Assembly (NCBI GenBank): GCA_038239345.1
Contig: JBBSEX010000005.1
Location: 124,001 to 188,000 of the forward strand
DNA: 64,000 bases
Origin: JBBSEX01 sp038239345
GTDB lineage: Bacteria; Acidobacteriota; Terriglobia; Bryobacterales; Bryobacteraceae
Direction of reading: 5' to 3'
Of this stretch, positions 28,147 to 37,597 are shown in pieces. Every line of letters begins with the position of its first letter. Within the stretch, counting starts at the first letter, position 1. The notes beneath the pieces were generated by a model. That model saw only the letters and a program-made list of their open reading frames with translations. It was not told the DNA's origin and did not search any database. The translations under genes were made by a program, and so were the position numbers.

Positions 28147-30102
28147 ATGTCATCCCAGCCGCCGAATATCGATTCGGTTCTCAACGAACGAAGAGTGTTC
28201 CCGCCGTCCGCGGAATTCAGCGCCGAAGCCCAAGTAAAAGATCTCGCCGACTATGAGCGTTTATATCGCGAAGCCGATGAGGATCCCGACAAATTCTGGG
28301 GCGATATCGCCAGTGAGCTGCATTGGTTTAAGACCTGGGACAAGGTATTGGAGTGGGATATTCCCTGGGCGAAGTGGTTTGTTGGCGGCCAGTTGAACCT
28401 GTCGTACAACTGTCTCGACCGGCATGTCGCGACATGGCGCAAAAACAAAGCGGCCATCATTTGGGAGAGCGAGCCGGGCGAAATTCGCACTTTAACTTAT
28501 CAGCAGCTGTTAAGCGAAGTTTCGAAGTTTGCGAATGTTCTGAAATCGCGCGGCGTCAAGAAGGGCGATCGCATCGCCATCTATATGGGCATGACGCCTG
28601 AGCTGCCGATCGCAATGCTCGCCTGTGCAAGGATTGGCGCGCCCCATTCCATTGTGTTTGGCGGGTTTTCGGCGCAGGCCCTGGTGGATCGCATTACCGA
28701 TGCGGAATGCACCATGGTGATCACGCAGGACGGCAGCTATCGGCGCGGCGCAGAGATCAAGCTGAAGCCGGCGGTGGACGAAGCGTTACAACATTGTCCG
28801 ACGGTTAAAAATGTGATCGTCTACCGGCGCAGCGGCTCGGCCATCGGCATGACGGAGGGCCGCGACCACTGGTGGCATGACCTTATGAAGGACGCGTCCA
28901 GCGATTGTCCCGCCGAGCCGCTGGATTCCGAGCACCCGCTCTATTTGCTCTACACATCGGGCACGACCGGGAAGCCGAAAGGCATTCTCCACACGACCGG
29001 TGGCTACGCGGTTGGAACTTATATTTCCACAAAATGGGTGTTCGATCTGAAGGATGACGATACCTACTGGTGCACCGCTGACATCGGCTGGGTGACGGGG
29101 CACAGCTACATCGTTTATGGTCCGCTGCAGAATGGCGCCACCACGTTGATGTATGAAGGCGGACCGACCCATCCCGAGCCCGATCGGTTCTGGGACATCA
29201 TCGACCGGCATCAGGTAAGCATCTTTTATACCGCCCCTACGGCCATTCGAGCGTTCATGCGGCTGGGCGACGATTGGCCCAAGAAGCACAAGCTGGACAG
29301 TCTGCGCCTATTGGGATCCGTTGGTGAGCCGATCAATCCAGAGGCCTGGATGTGGTACCGGTCGAACATCGGCCACGATCGATGTCCCATCGTCGATACG
29401 TGGTGGCAGACTGAAACCGGAGCGATCATGATAGCTCCGCTGCCTGGCGCGATTGCGACCAAACCAGGTTCGTGCACGCGCCCCTTACCCGGCGTGAAGG
29501 CGGCTATCGTCACTCGCGACGGCGAGCCCGTGCCCGCTGGATCCGGGGGATTCCTGGTGATCCAGCGCCCTTGGCCTTCCATGTTGCGAAATATCTATGG
29601 CGATCCGAAGCGGTTTCAAGAGCAATACTGGTCGCAAATTCCAGGATCGTATTTCACTGGCGACGGGGCGCGTCAGGATGCAGATGGCTACTTCTGGGTG
29701 ATGGGCCGAGTGGACGATGTGATCAATGTATCGGGTCATCGCCTGAGTACGATGGAAGTGGAGTCCGCTTTGGTGTCGCATCCGAAGGTCGCCGAGGCGG
29801 CTGTCGTCGCCAGGCCCGACGAGATTAAGGGACAAGGCATCGCCGCGTTCGTCACGCTGCAAGCGGGAACGCCAGCCTCTGAGGAACTGAAGCATGAGCT
29901 GCGGCTATGGGTAGCCAAAGAGATCGGCTCATTGGCTAAGCCCGATGACATCCGTTTCACGGATTCGCTGCCCAAGACCCGTAGCGGTAAAATCATGCGC
30001 CGCCTACTGCGCGATCTCGCCAGCGGCAATGAAATCAAGGGTGACACGACCACGCTCGAAGACCTAAGTGTTTTGGCGAAGCTCCGCAGCGATGAAGAAT
30101 AG
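28147..30102 (+). CDS. acs: acetyl-CoA synthetase (AMP-forming)
   Basis: A 651-residue acyl-adenylate enzyme, the usual length for Acs. It has the AMP-binding loop YTSGTTGKPKG, the acetate-pocket tryptophan region VDTWWQTETGAIM, the hinge GRVDDVINVSGHRL and the C-terminal lysine in PKTRSGKIMRR that is reversibly acetylated in known homologues. It converts acetate, ATP and CoA to acetyl-CoA. ATG 28147 (MSSQPPNID) is chosen over a GTG at 28087 because it gives the family's normal N-terminus. The stop codon abuts the stop of the convergent hutH gene. With hutH next door it may support growth on small organic acids and amino acids, although the two are not co-transcribed. Confidence 0.95.
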   Translation: MSSQPPNIDSVLNERRVFPPSAEFSAEAQVKDLADYERLYREADEDPDKFWGDIASELHWFKTWDKVLEWDIPWAKWFVGGQLNLSYNCLDRHVATWRKNKAAIIWESEPGEIRTLTYQQLLSEVSKFANVLKSRGVKKGDRIAIYMGMTPELPIAMLACARIGAPHSIVFGGFSAQALVDRITDAECTMVITQDGSYRRGAEIKLKPAVDEALQHCPTVKNVIVYRRSGSAIGMTEGRDHWWHDLMKDASSDCPAEPLDSEHPLYLLYTSGTTGKPKGILHTTGGYAVGTYISTKWVFDLKDDDTYWCTADIGWVTGHSYIVYGPLQNGATTLMYEGGPTHPEPDRFWDIIDRHQVSIFYTAPTAIRAFMRLGDDWPKKHKLDSLRLLGSVGEPINPEAWMWYRSNIGHDRCPIVDTWWQTETGAIMIAPLPGAIATKPGSCTRPLPGVKAAIVTRDGEPVPAGSGGFLVIQRPWPSMLRNIYGDPKRFQEQYWSQIPGSYFTGDGARQDADGYFWVMGRVDDVINVSGHRLSTMEVESALVSHPKVAEAAVVARPDEIKGQGIAAFVTLQAGTPASEELKHELRLWVAKEIGSLAKPDDIRFTDSLPKTRSGKIMRRLLRDLASGNEIKGDTTTLEDLSVLAKLRSDEE

Positions 30103-31614
30103 CTAGATTGCGTCGAATTCGCCACGGCGAATTGCACTCGCCAGCGCTTCCATATCGGGCGCTAGAGCGCGATCTGGGCCAAGGCGCGGCACATGGGATC
30201 GAACAATGGCGAAGGCTCGCGCCGCTCCATTTCCCGGACGCAAGGGAAGGCGGTACTCCAGTCCTTGTGCGGCGCATAACAGCTCAATTGCCACGGCATA
30301 CTCGAGATTCTCCACTATCTTCCGAAGTTTGACAGCGGCGGTCATGCCCATGGAGACGTGGTCTTCCTTGCCGCCCGATGTCGGCACGTTGTCGATGCTC
30401 GCGGGATGCGCCAGCACGCGTGCTTCATTCAGGAGCGCGGCCACCGTCACCTGAGCGATCATGAAGCCCGAGCAAGTGCCTGGATGATCGGTGAGAAATG
30501 CCGGCAAGCCCTCATTCAGATCGGGGTTCACCAGCCGATCCACTCGGCGTTCACAAATCGCGATCAAGCTGGTGAGCGGAATCGCCGCGACATCGAAAGC
30601 GAAGGCCAACGGGGCTCCATGAAAGTTTCCGCCTGATAACATTTCTTGGGATTCGGCGAACACCAACGGATTGTCCGTCGCCGCTCCGGTTTCAATTTCC
30701 ACCGTACGTTGCGCTTGATCCAACACGTCGCGAACGGCACCGTGAACCTGCGGCATGCAGCGCAAACTATAGGCGTCTTGCACGCGGGAATCATTAGATC
30801 GATGCGACTCGCGGATTTCGCTGTCTCCCAGCAGTTCGCGCAAATGAGTGGCCGCTGCGATCTGCCCGGGATGCGGCCGAACTGCCTGAATACGCGGATC
30901 GAAGGCAGCGGGAGTTCCCCGCAACGCTTCCAAAGTCATAGCCCCGGAAACATCGGCCAAGCGCACCAATCGCTGCGCCCGATGAAGCGCCAATCCGCCA
31001 ACGGAAGCCAGGGCCTGCGTGCCATTCAAAAGCGCGAGCCCTTCCTTAGGCTCTAAAATCAGCGGCTCGATTTCAGCCTGGCGCATCGCTTGCGCGCCCG
31101 GCATCTGAGTGCCCCCATACGATGCGACGCCTTCGCCAATTAGAACCAGCGCCAGATGCGCGAGTGGCGCCAGATCGCCACTTGCCCCGACAGAGCCCTT
31201 CTCCGGAACAACCGGATGCAACCCACGATTCAGCATCAACAGGAAGGTTTCAATCACTACCGGCCGAACGCCGCTGTAGCCGGCAGCCAGTGCGTTGGCC
31301 CGGAGCAGCATCATGCCGCGCACTTCAGAGTCGGGAAGCGCGGGCCCGACACCACATGCATGACTACGGATCAGATTGAGTTGAAGCTGGCGAAGGTCGG
31401 GGATTTCGATGCGGACGTCGGAGAGCTTACCGAAGCCGGTGTTGACTCCATAAACGGCGGAATCCATGGCGGCGGTTTTCTCCACAAGATCGCGCGCTCT
31501 GTCTATCGCAGGATAGGCGGCTGAAGCGAGTGCAACCTTTACTTCGCCGTGAGCGACAGTGGTCAATTCAGCAAGCGACAGGGCTTGTCCAGCGATCTCG
31601 AGCAACGGTTTCAC
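30103..31614 (-). CDS. hutH: histidine ammonia-lyase
   Basis: A 503-residue aromatic ammonia-lyase. The A144-S-G146 triad in GSVGASGDLAPLAHL forms the MIO cofactor autocatalytically. YGVNTGFGKL, LLNGTQAL and the C-terminal NVPTSGGKEDHVSMG match HutH rather than tyrosine or phenylalanine lyases. The reaction is L-histidine to urocanate and ammonia. The start is GTG 31614. No hutU, hutI or hutG lies nearby, so the rest of the pathway must be elsewhere. It diverges from ychF with 45 bp between the starts. Confidence 0.93.
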   Translation of the reverse strand: MKPLLEIAGQALSLAELTTVAHGEVKVALASAAYPAIDRARDLVEKTAAMDSAVYGVNTGFGKLSDVRIEIPDLRQLQLNLIRSHACGVGPALPDSEVRGMMLLRANALAAGYSGVRPVVIETFLLMLNRGLHPVVPEKGSVGASGDLAPLAHLALVLIGEGVASYGGTQMPGAQAMRQAEIEPLILEPKEGLALLNGTQALASVGGLALHRAQRLVRLADVSGAMTLEALRGTPAAFDPRIQAVRPHPGQIAAATHLRELLGDSEIRESHRSNDSRVQDAYSLRCMPQVHGAVRDVLDQAQRTVEIETGAATDNPLVFAESQEMLSGGNFHGAPLAFAFDVAAIPLTSLIAICERRVDRLVNPDLNEGLPAFLTDHPGTCSGFMIAQVTVAALLNEARVLAHPASIDNVPTSGGKEDHVSMGMTAAVKLRKIVENLEYAVAIELLCAAQGLEYRLPLRPGNGAARAFAIVRSHVPRLGPDRALAPDMEALASAIRRGEFDAI

Positions 31615-31659
31615 TCTAACACTAGTGGAAGCGCAGTCCGCCCGCTACAATGAAACTTC

Positions 31660-32763
31660 ATGCTCTGTGCAGGTATCGTAGGTTTGCCCAACGTCGGCAA
31701 AAGCACCCTTTTCAACGCGGTTACGCAGACTCGGAAGGCATTGGCGGCGAATTATCGCTTTTGTACCATTGAGCCGAATCAGGGGATCGTCACGGTTCCC
31801 GATGAAAGGCTGCAGGTTCTTTCGGACATCAGTAAATCGCAGAAAATCGTCCCGTCCGTGTTCGAGTTCGTCGACATTGCGGGCCTCGTAAAAGGGGCCA
31901 GCACCGGTGAAGGGTTGGGGAACCAGTTTCTCGGCCATATTCGCGAGGTGAACGCAATTATTCAAGTCGTTCGATGCTTTGAGAATGCCGATATCGAGCA
32001 TGTGATGGACACGGTGGACCCCATTCGCGATATTGAAGTGGTTAACACCGAACTGATTCTGGCGGATCTTGAAGCCGTCGAGAAGCGGCGCGGTAAACAG
32101 CAAAAGGCGGCCAAGAGTGGCGACAAGAAGGCGCAGATCGAAATCGATTTGTTAAATCGGTTGGAGCCTCATCTTAGCGGGGGCCAATTCGCCTTCAGCC
32201 TGGAAATGACAGCGGAAGAACAAAATGTTTTGCGAACGTTTTTTCTGTTGACGGCTAAACCGACACTATTCGCCTGCAATGTGGCCGAAGAACAGCTGGC
32301 GAATCCCGATTCGAATCCATGGGTGGCCAAGGTGCGCGATTATGTGGCCCATCATCATGGCACGCGCGCCGTTGTAGTGTCGGCAGAAATTGAATCCGAG
32401 CTAGTGACGCTACCTCCCGACGAGCGCGCGGAATATTTGGCGGGCCTCGGCGTCCAGCAATCCGGTTCGGAGACGCTCATCAAGGACGCTTATCACCTTC
32501 TCGGGTTGCGCACTTACCTCACTACCGGCGAGAAAGAGACACGGGCCTGGACGATCCGCGCGGGGGATAAAGCGCCCCAAGCGGCAGGTGTAATTCATTC
32601 GGATTTCGAGAAAAGCTTCATCTCCGCCGAGACAGTTTCCTTCGACGACCTGGTGTCCTGCGGCAGCTTCGCCCGGGCCCGGGAACTGGGCAAGCTACGT
32701 ACCGAAGGCAAAGAATACGTCGTTCAGGATGGCGATGTGATGGACTTCAAGACTTTCCTCTAG
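31660..32763 (+). CDS. ychF: YchF/OLA1-family ATPase
   Basis: A 367-residue P-loop NTPase with G1 GLPNVGKST, G3 DIAGLVKGASTGEGLGN and the altered G4 region (LFACNVAEEQ), which in this family favours ATP over GTP. A coiled-coil helical insertion (LEAVEKRRGKQQKAAKSGDK) and a C-terminal TGS domain (TYLTTGEKETRAWTI to VQDGDVMDFKTFL) complete the family layout. YchF binds ribosomes and links translation to the oxidative-stress response. Length and motifs are standard. Its last 17 bp overlap the end of the convergent membrane-protein gene. Confidence 0.95.
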   Translation: MLCAGIVGLPNVGKSTLFNAVTQTRKALAANYRFCTIEPNQGIVTVPDERLQVLSDISKSQKIVPSVFEFVDIAGLVKGASTGEGLGNQFLGHIREVNAIIQVVRCFENADIEHVMDTVDPIRDIEVVNTELILADLEAVEKRRGKQQKAAKSGDKKAQIEIDLLNRLEPHLSGGQFAFSLEMTAEEQNVLRTFFLLTAKPTLFACNVAEEQLANPDSNPWVAKVRDYVAHHHGTRAVVVSAEIESELVTLPPDERAEYLAGLGVQQSGSETLIKDAYHLLGLRTYLTTGEKETRAWTIRAGDKAPQAAGVIHSDFEKSFISAETVSFDDLVSCGSFARARELGKLRTEGKEYVVQDGDVMDFKTFL

Positions 32764-33241
32764 GCCTCGCGATCCAGTTCCAGACGCCTATGATAGGATC
32801 GCTCAGAAATCCAAAAATGACGCGCGGCAGGTTCTTCAGATCGGCCAGCAACGATTCCCCTTCATCGCCCGTTAGGAACGTTCCTTTTCGCATCGCATAC
32901 CAGTTGAAGAGTGACCCGATGGCAGTGACGATCGTCGACACGACAATCCCCGCCGCAAGGTGGGGTGTTCCGCGAATCCAATGGACGCCGGCCTCTAGCA
33001 CTTGAACCACGGCGGGCGCCAGCACCACAATGATCAAAATCGCTAACCATGGCGGTTCCATTTTGCGCAGAGCTTGCGTGATGGCGCCATAGAAGCCGGA
33101 GGTGATGGCCCGAAACGAAGTTTCGATCAGCATCGCTCCCAACGCCTGGCGCCAACCAGCTTTCAGCGTAGTTAGAAAGAAGATTGGAGCGCGATAAACT
33201 GCGCTCATCACCGCCGCCTTCCAATTCCAGAGAGTGGTCAA
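32747..33241 (-). CDS. small integral membrane protein of unknown function
   Basis: A 164-residue protein with about three to four hydrophobic segments (QALGAMLIETSFRAITSGFY, WLAILIIVVLAPAVVQVLEA, LAAGIVVSTIVTAIGSLFNW and a weaker VIFGFLSDPIIGVWNWI). I recognise no family. Codon use resembles neighbours and the frame is tight against ychF (17-bp convergent overlap), so it is probably real. It is 27 bp downstream of the frameshifted secreted-protein gene on the same strand and could be co-transcribed with it. Confidence 0.6.
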   Translation of the reverse strand: MTTLWNWKAAVMSAVYRAPIFFLTTLKAGWRQALGAMLIETSFRAITSGFYGAITQALRKMEPPWLAILIIVVLAPAVVQVLEAGVHWIRGTPHLAAGIVVSTIVTAIGSLFNWYAMRKGTFLTGDEGESLLADLKNLPRVIFGFLSDPIIGVWNWIARPRGKS

Positions 33242-33268
33242 GCCCTTCAGTATGACGGGTGGCTTGTG

Positions 33269-33750
33269 TTACTTTTTCGGCTGGAGCGGAGCGCGGAAAG
33301 TGGCCGAATATTCATACTTGGTCTTTTCAAACGGGGCTTCCTGTGCGCCTTTCGTGAAGACTTTCCCATTAATGCTGGCGGGCTGTATCTTCCCCTCGAA
33401 GACATGCTCGGTGGACCCACCCGACGGCGGCATCTTAAAAGCTCTATGTCCCACCTCGAAATTGATTATCTGGCCGCTCGAGTTAATGGTGGCCCGCACG
33501 TAAGCGATCTTGCCATCGGCGACGAGCTTCTGCAAGCCGAAGTGGTCGTGCAACGTTTTCTCCGGAACCGGACCGTCGGTCAGCACGACGATCGTGTCGT
33601 CTTTCGTCTTATCGAAGAAGCCAGCCTCTGCCCAGGCGTACCCTGCGTCAACTGCGAGGTCTTTCCAGCAACCGTCAAAGTACCTGTAGCGGTACTCTGC
33701 GCGCATGCCATGCCCGCGGCCGTTAGCGTTACCAAAAAAAGTTTGTGCAT
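33269..33750 (-). pseudogene. small secreted protein gene split by a 1-nt frameshift
   Basis: From ATG 33750 one frame encodes a clean signal peptide (MHKLFLVTLTAAGMACAQ) and then TATGTLTVAGKTSQLTQ, after which it leaves coding character and stops. The adjacent frame continues GYAWAEAGFFDKTKDDTIVV and runs to 33269. Joined, they form one sensible protein of about 160 residues; the junction is the CCC run at 33641-33643 (GGG on the coding strand), where one more G would restore Q-G-Y-A. The span is 482 bp, one short of a multiple of three. I treat it as a frameshifted gene; a sequencing error in the G run or programmed slippage are alternatives. The protein resembles unnamed secreted acidobacterial proteins; function unknown. 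Confidence 0.7.
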
Positions 33751-33794
33751 GTCCGGTAATGCGCGACCGGGCCGCGATAACGGTCATCCGGTTT

Positions 33795-34997
33795 CTACTG
33801 TAGTTTGCGGCTCGCTTCAATGAACTGTGGAGTATAGCCTTCCCACTCCCAAGGCGTCACCGTGTCACCAAGAATTTTTTCAAATAGCGGGCGGAAGGCG
33901 AACTCTCCGTTGTCGCTGTTGGTAAGCACGATCATGCAAGCCTGGCGGCGTTCAAAACAGATCATGTAGTTTTGCGCACCGTCGCCGTGCCCTTCCTTGA
34001 AAAACGCCGGTCCGAAGCGCGTCTTGGTCAGCAGTCCCCAACCAACTCCATACGCTAAGCCTACGGCCGAACCCTCGGTGCCTTCGGATTCGTTCAATTT
34101 TAAAGGGAATTGGTGCAGGGTTCGGAGGCGAATGAGGGGCTTGAACATCGCCTTTCGTGTTGCCGGTTTGATGATTTTTCCGGCGAAAAGAGCGGACGCG
34201 AACCGGCCTAAATCCTCGGCGCTGGTAGTCATGGAGCCGGCACCGCGCGCGGGGAAGCGCTTTGTTTGCGAGTGGAACTTCTCATTCAGGTCGTAACGAT
34301 CGGCGACATTCGCCTCAAATTCTTCTCGATAGATCAGTCCGCTGCGGGCCATCTTTAGTGGCTTAAAAATCGCGTCTTGCAGTAGTTGGTCAAGCGGCTT
34401 GTGCTTTTGCTGTTCAATGACAAATTGCACCAGATTGATGCCTTCCCCGGAGTAACGGAACTGCGTGCCTGGTTTGAATTGCAGGTGCATCTTCTTATCG
34501 GGTTCCACAAAGGCGAAATTGGCGAGCCCGGACGTATGCGCCAGCAGCATCCGAGGCGTCACCAGGGCCCAACTCGGATCCTTAACGAGCTCTGCAGCCG
34601 AATCGCGATAGGCGCCATAAGAATTGAGCGGTTGTGCCAACTGATTGGCAACGGGGACATCCAACTGGAATTCGCCGCGTTCCACGAGCTGCATTACATA
34701 GGTTGCGAAGACACTCTTCGTGATGGAGGCCGCCCAGGTCGTCGTCTCCCGGTCCATCGGCATTTTCGGATCCAGCCGGCGATGCCCGAAAGCACCGCTC
34801 CAGACCACGCGCCCCCGATCCAAGACCACGATTTGCGCGCCAGTCACATGCGCCCCCGCCAATGTTTCACGCGCGAATGATTCCGCTTCCGAGGCCATGA
34901 TTCTAGTGCCATCCAAGCGGCGAAACGAAACCTCGTTTGCGAACACACTGTCGGCGAACACACATGCCAAAATCGCTACAGCCGTAAAGTGTCCCAC
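33795..34997 (-). CDS. serine hydrolase, beta-lactamase (PF00144) fold
   Basis: A 400-residue exported protein (MGHFTAVAILACVFADSVFA). The nucleophile motif is S-I-T-K in WAASITKSVFATYVM; YSGEGINLVQF is the second motif, MLLAHTSGLANF the family landmark and KEGHGDGAQNYM the third-motif region (HGD). This pattern is common in DD-peptidase-like and esterase members; no substrate can be assigned. It diverges from the ADOP permease gene, with 124 bp between the starts. It is not closely similar to the other beta-lactamase-fold gene at 17574-18581 (the motifs differ). Confidence 0.85.
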   Translation of the reverse strand: MGHFTAVAILACVFADSVFANEVSFRRLDGTRIMASEAESFARETLAGAHVTGAQIVVLDRGRVVWSGAFGHRRLDPKMPMDRETTTWAASITKSVFATYVMQLVERGEFQLDVPVANQLAQPLNSYGAYRDSAAELVKDPSWALVTPRMLLAHTSGLANFAFVEPDKKMHLQFKPGTQFRYSGEGINLVQFVIEQQKHKPLDQLLQDAIFKPLKMARSGLIYREEFEANVADRYDLNEKFHSQTKRFPARGAGSMTTSAEDLGRFASALFAGKIIKPATRKAMFKPLIRLRTLHQFPLKLNESEGTEGSAVGLAYGVGWGLLTKTRFGPAFFKEGHGDGAQNYMICFERRQACMIVLTNSDNGEFAFRPLFEKILGDTVTPWEWEGYTPQFIEASRKLQ

Positions 34998-35121
34998 GTT
35001 GCTTACAATACGGCATCGTGCGCCAGTTGTTCCACCGATCAGTCAAGTTTCGAAAATGATTGCGACCTATTCGTGCGTTTGTGCGTATCTATTAACTAGA
35101 GTAATGCCCGGAGGTATTTTA

Positions 35122-37590
35122 ATGGGTTCGTTTGTCGCTCGCCTGAAATACGTATTGCGCCGGCTGATGCAGTCGCCAACATTTACGCTAGTCACGCTGG
35201 TTACCTTAGCCATCGGAATCGGAGCAAACACGGCGATCTTCAGTGTGATTGAAGCGGTATTGCTGAAACCGCTGCCGTACAACAATCCGCAGGAGCTAGT
35301 CGCCCTTTGGCACACGGCCCCCGGCTTGAATATCAAGGAGCTGAACATGGCTCCCGGTTTCTACTTTACCTATCGAGAATCGAACCGAAGCTTCCAAGAG
35401 ATAGGACTGTGGACCGAAGACTCGGTCAGCGTTACAGGACAAGGTGCTCCCGAGCAAGTACCAAGTCTGATCGTTACAGAGGGCACGCTTCCTGTTTTAA
35501 GAATCCGGCCCATTCTTGGACGCGAATTTAGCGGCAAGGACGCCGCGCCGGGAAGTCCGGAGACGGTGATGCTGGCTTATGGGTACTGGCAATCGCGATT
35601 TGGCGGCGCTGCTACCGTGATCGGCAAACGGATCATGGTGGATGGCACAGCTCGCGAAGTGATTGGCGTTCTGCCGCAAGCATTCCAGTTTCTGAACCTG
35701 CATCCAGCGCTATTGCAGCCTTACCAATTCGATCGCGCGAAGTTATTTTTGGGTAACTTCAGCTATCAGGGAGTGGCCCGGCTGAAGCCCGGCGTTACGC
35801 TGGAAATGGCTAACGCCGACGTGGCCCGGATGATTCCGATCACGATGCAGAGCTTCCCGCCGCCGCCCGGATACAGCCTGAAAATGTTCAGCGACGCGAG
35901 AATCGGTCCGAACCTTCGACCGTTGAAACAAGACCTGGTAGGCGATATCGGCAGCATGCTGTGGGTGCTGATGGGAACCATCTCGATGGTGCTTTTGATT
36001 GCCTGCGCCAACGTCGCGAACCTTCTTCTGGTGAGAGCGGAAGGACGGCAGCAGGAACTGACGATTCGCGCGGCTCTGGGCGCGAGTTCCGCGGAAATCG
36101 CCAAGGAACTGCTCTTTGAGAGCGTCACCCTTGGCTTGGCGGGTGGTGCGCTGGGGCTGGCATTTGCCTATGGAGCATTGCAGCTACTTGTCAGCTTTGC
36201 GCCCGCGAATCTGCCTCGCGTGGAGGAAATCTCCATCGATCCACTAGTGTTGCTGTTCACGTTTGCCATTTCCCTGATCGCCGGAATTCTTTTTGGATTA
36301 ATTCCGGTGTTTAAATACGCGGGGCGGCATCTCGCTGTTACTCTGCGCAGTGGGGGCCGAACCTCGAGTCTGAGCCGCGAACGTCATCGGGCGCGAAGTA
36401 TTTTAGTCGTGGTCCAAGTCGCTTTAGCCTTGGTGCTGTTAGTCAGTTCGGGCCTGATGATTCGTACGTTCCAGGCGCTGAAGCATGTCGAACCCGGTTT
36501 TACGAAGCCGCAAGAAGTTCAGACCCTTCGAGTTTTCATCCCGGAATCGCAAGTGAAGGATCCCGAAGCCGTGATGCGGATGGAAAACCAGATGCTCGAT
36601 AAAATTACTTCGATTAATGGGGTGGCGTCCGCGGCGATTTTGAGCACGCTTCCAATGGACGGGCAAGGCTGGAATGATCCGATCTTCGCCGAAGGCCGTA
36701 GCTACGCCGAAGGTCAAATTCCAGCCCTTCGCCACTTTCGGTTTGTTTCGCCGGGCTACTTCAACACAATCGGAAACAAACTGCTAGCAGGGCGCGATTT
36801 CACCTGGACCGACACTTATAACAAGATGCCGGTCGCGATCATCACGGCGAATATGGCCCGCGAATTGTGGGGAAGTCCAGCTCAAGCCATAGGCAAACGC
36901 ATTCGTGAAAACCTGAAGGGTCCGTGGCGGGAAGTCGTCGGCGTGGCGGGCGATAACCGGGATGACGGCATCAATCAGAAGGCGCCGACGATCGCCTACT
37001 GGCCCCTACTGTTGAAAGACTTTGAGGGCGATTCCACAACCGTAAGGCGCAGTGTCGCGTTTGCAGTTCGCAGCGGCCGCACGGGCTCGCAAAGCTTCCT
37101 GGATGAGATACGGGCAGCCGTATGGTCGGTGAATCCCGACGTTCCTTTGGCCGATGTGAGAACGTTGCAGCAGATTTACGACAAATCACTGGCGCGAACT
37201 TCTCTTACCCTGGTAATGCTGATGATTGCCGGGGCCATGGCACTACTGCTCGGGATCGTCGGAATCTATGGCGTGATCTCCTACTCGGTATCGCAACGAA
37301 CTCGCGAGATCGGGATTCGGATCGCGATCGGCGCCCAAAATCAAGAACTGATGCAGATGTTTGTCCGCCATGGATTGTTACTGACGGGCATTGGGATTGC
37401 GTGCGGACTAGGGGCCGCGCTGGCGTTATCGCGCCTGATCGCCAACTTACTTTACGAGGTAAGTCCGATGGATCCGCTAACCTACTTCGCGGTATCGATC
37501 GTACTCGTGGCAGCGTCGGTGTTGGCCAGTTATCTGCCTGCCCGCCGGGTAATTGCGGTCGATCCGGTGGAGGCATTGCGCGCGGAGTGA
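35122..37590 (+). CDS. ADOP-family duplicated ABC permease (MacB/FtsX type)
   Basis: An 822-residue membrane protein with the 'acidobacterial duplicated orphan permease' layout: two copies of a MacB-type periplasmic core plus FtsX domain in one chain. Eight hydrophobic segments are visible, including FTLVTLVTLAIGIGANTAIF, the cluster SMVLLIACANVANLLLV, and ALLLGIVGIYGVISYSV. Coupling-loop motifs occur twice: GRQQELTIRAALGAS and QRTREIGIRIAIGAQ. GGAGG at 35110 sits 7 nt before ATG 35122, deciding the start. No ATPase gene is adjacent, hence 'orphan'. MacB-type systems move toxins, lipoproteins or signals across the envelope without a substrate channel in the membrane; the cargo here is unknown. 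Confidence 0.92.
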   Translation: MGSFVARLKYVLRRLMQSPTFTLVTLVTLAIGIGANTAIFSVIEAVLLKPLPYNNPQELVALWHTAPGLNIKELNMAPGFYFTYRESNRSFQEIGLWTEDSVSVTGQGAPEQVPSLIVTEGTLPVLRIRPILGREFSGKDAAPGSPETVMLAYGYWQSRFGGAATVIGKRIMVDGTAREVIGVLPQAFQFLNLHPALLQPYQFDRAKLFLGNFSYQGVARLKPGVTLEMANADVARMIPITMQSFPPPPGYSLKMFSDARIGPNLRPLKQDLVGDIGSMLWVLMGTISMVLLIACANVANLLLVRAEGRQQELTIRAALGASSAEIAKELLFESVTLGLAGGALGLAFAYGALQLLVSFAPANLPRVEEISIDPLVLLFTFAISLIAGILFGLIPVFKYAGRHLAVTLRSGGRTSSLSRERHRARSILVVVQVALALVLLVSSGLMIRTFQALKHVEPGFTKPQEVQTLRVFIPESQVKDPEAVMRMENQMLDKITSINGVASAAILSTLPMDGQGWNDPIFAEGRSYAEGQIPALRHFRFVSPGYFNTIGNKLLAGRDFTWTDTYNKMPVAIITANMARELWGSPAQAIGKRIRENLKGPWREVVGVAGDNRDDGINQKAPTIAYWPLLLKDFEGDSTTVRRSVAFAVRSGRTGSQSFLDEIRAAVWSVNPDVPLADVRTLQQIYDKSLARTSLTLVMLMIAGAMALLLGIVGIYGVISYSVSQRTREIGIRIAIGAQNQELMQMFVRHGLLLTGIGIACGLGAALALSRLIANLLYEVSPMDPLTYFAVSIVLVAASVLASYLPARRVIAVDPVEALRAE

Positions 37591-37597
37591 CGGGCGG

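Noticed and set aside
33751..33820. In-frame N-terminal extension of the frameshifted gene to 33820
   Set aside because: It overlaps the upstream serine-hydrolase gene and gives no signal peptide; the alternative frame from ATG 33750 gives a clean one.
34720..35121. N-terminal extension of the ADOP permease to 34720
   Set aside because: The extra 134 residues are antisense to the beta-lactamase-fold gene and lack protein character; GGAGG fixes the start at 35122.
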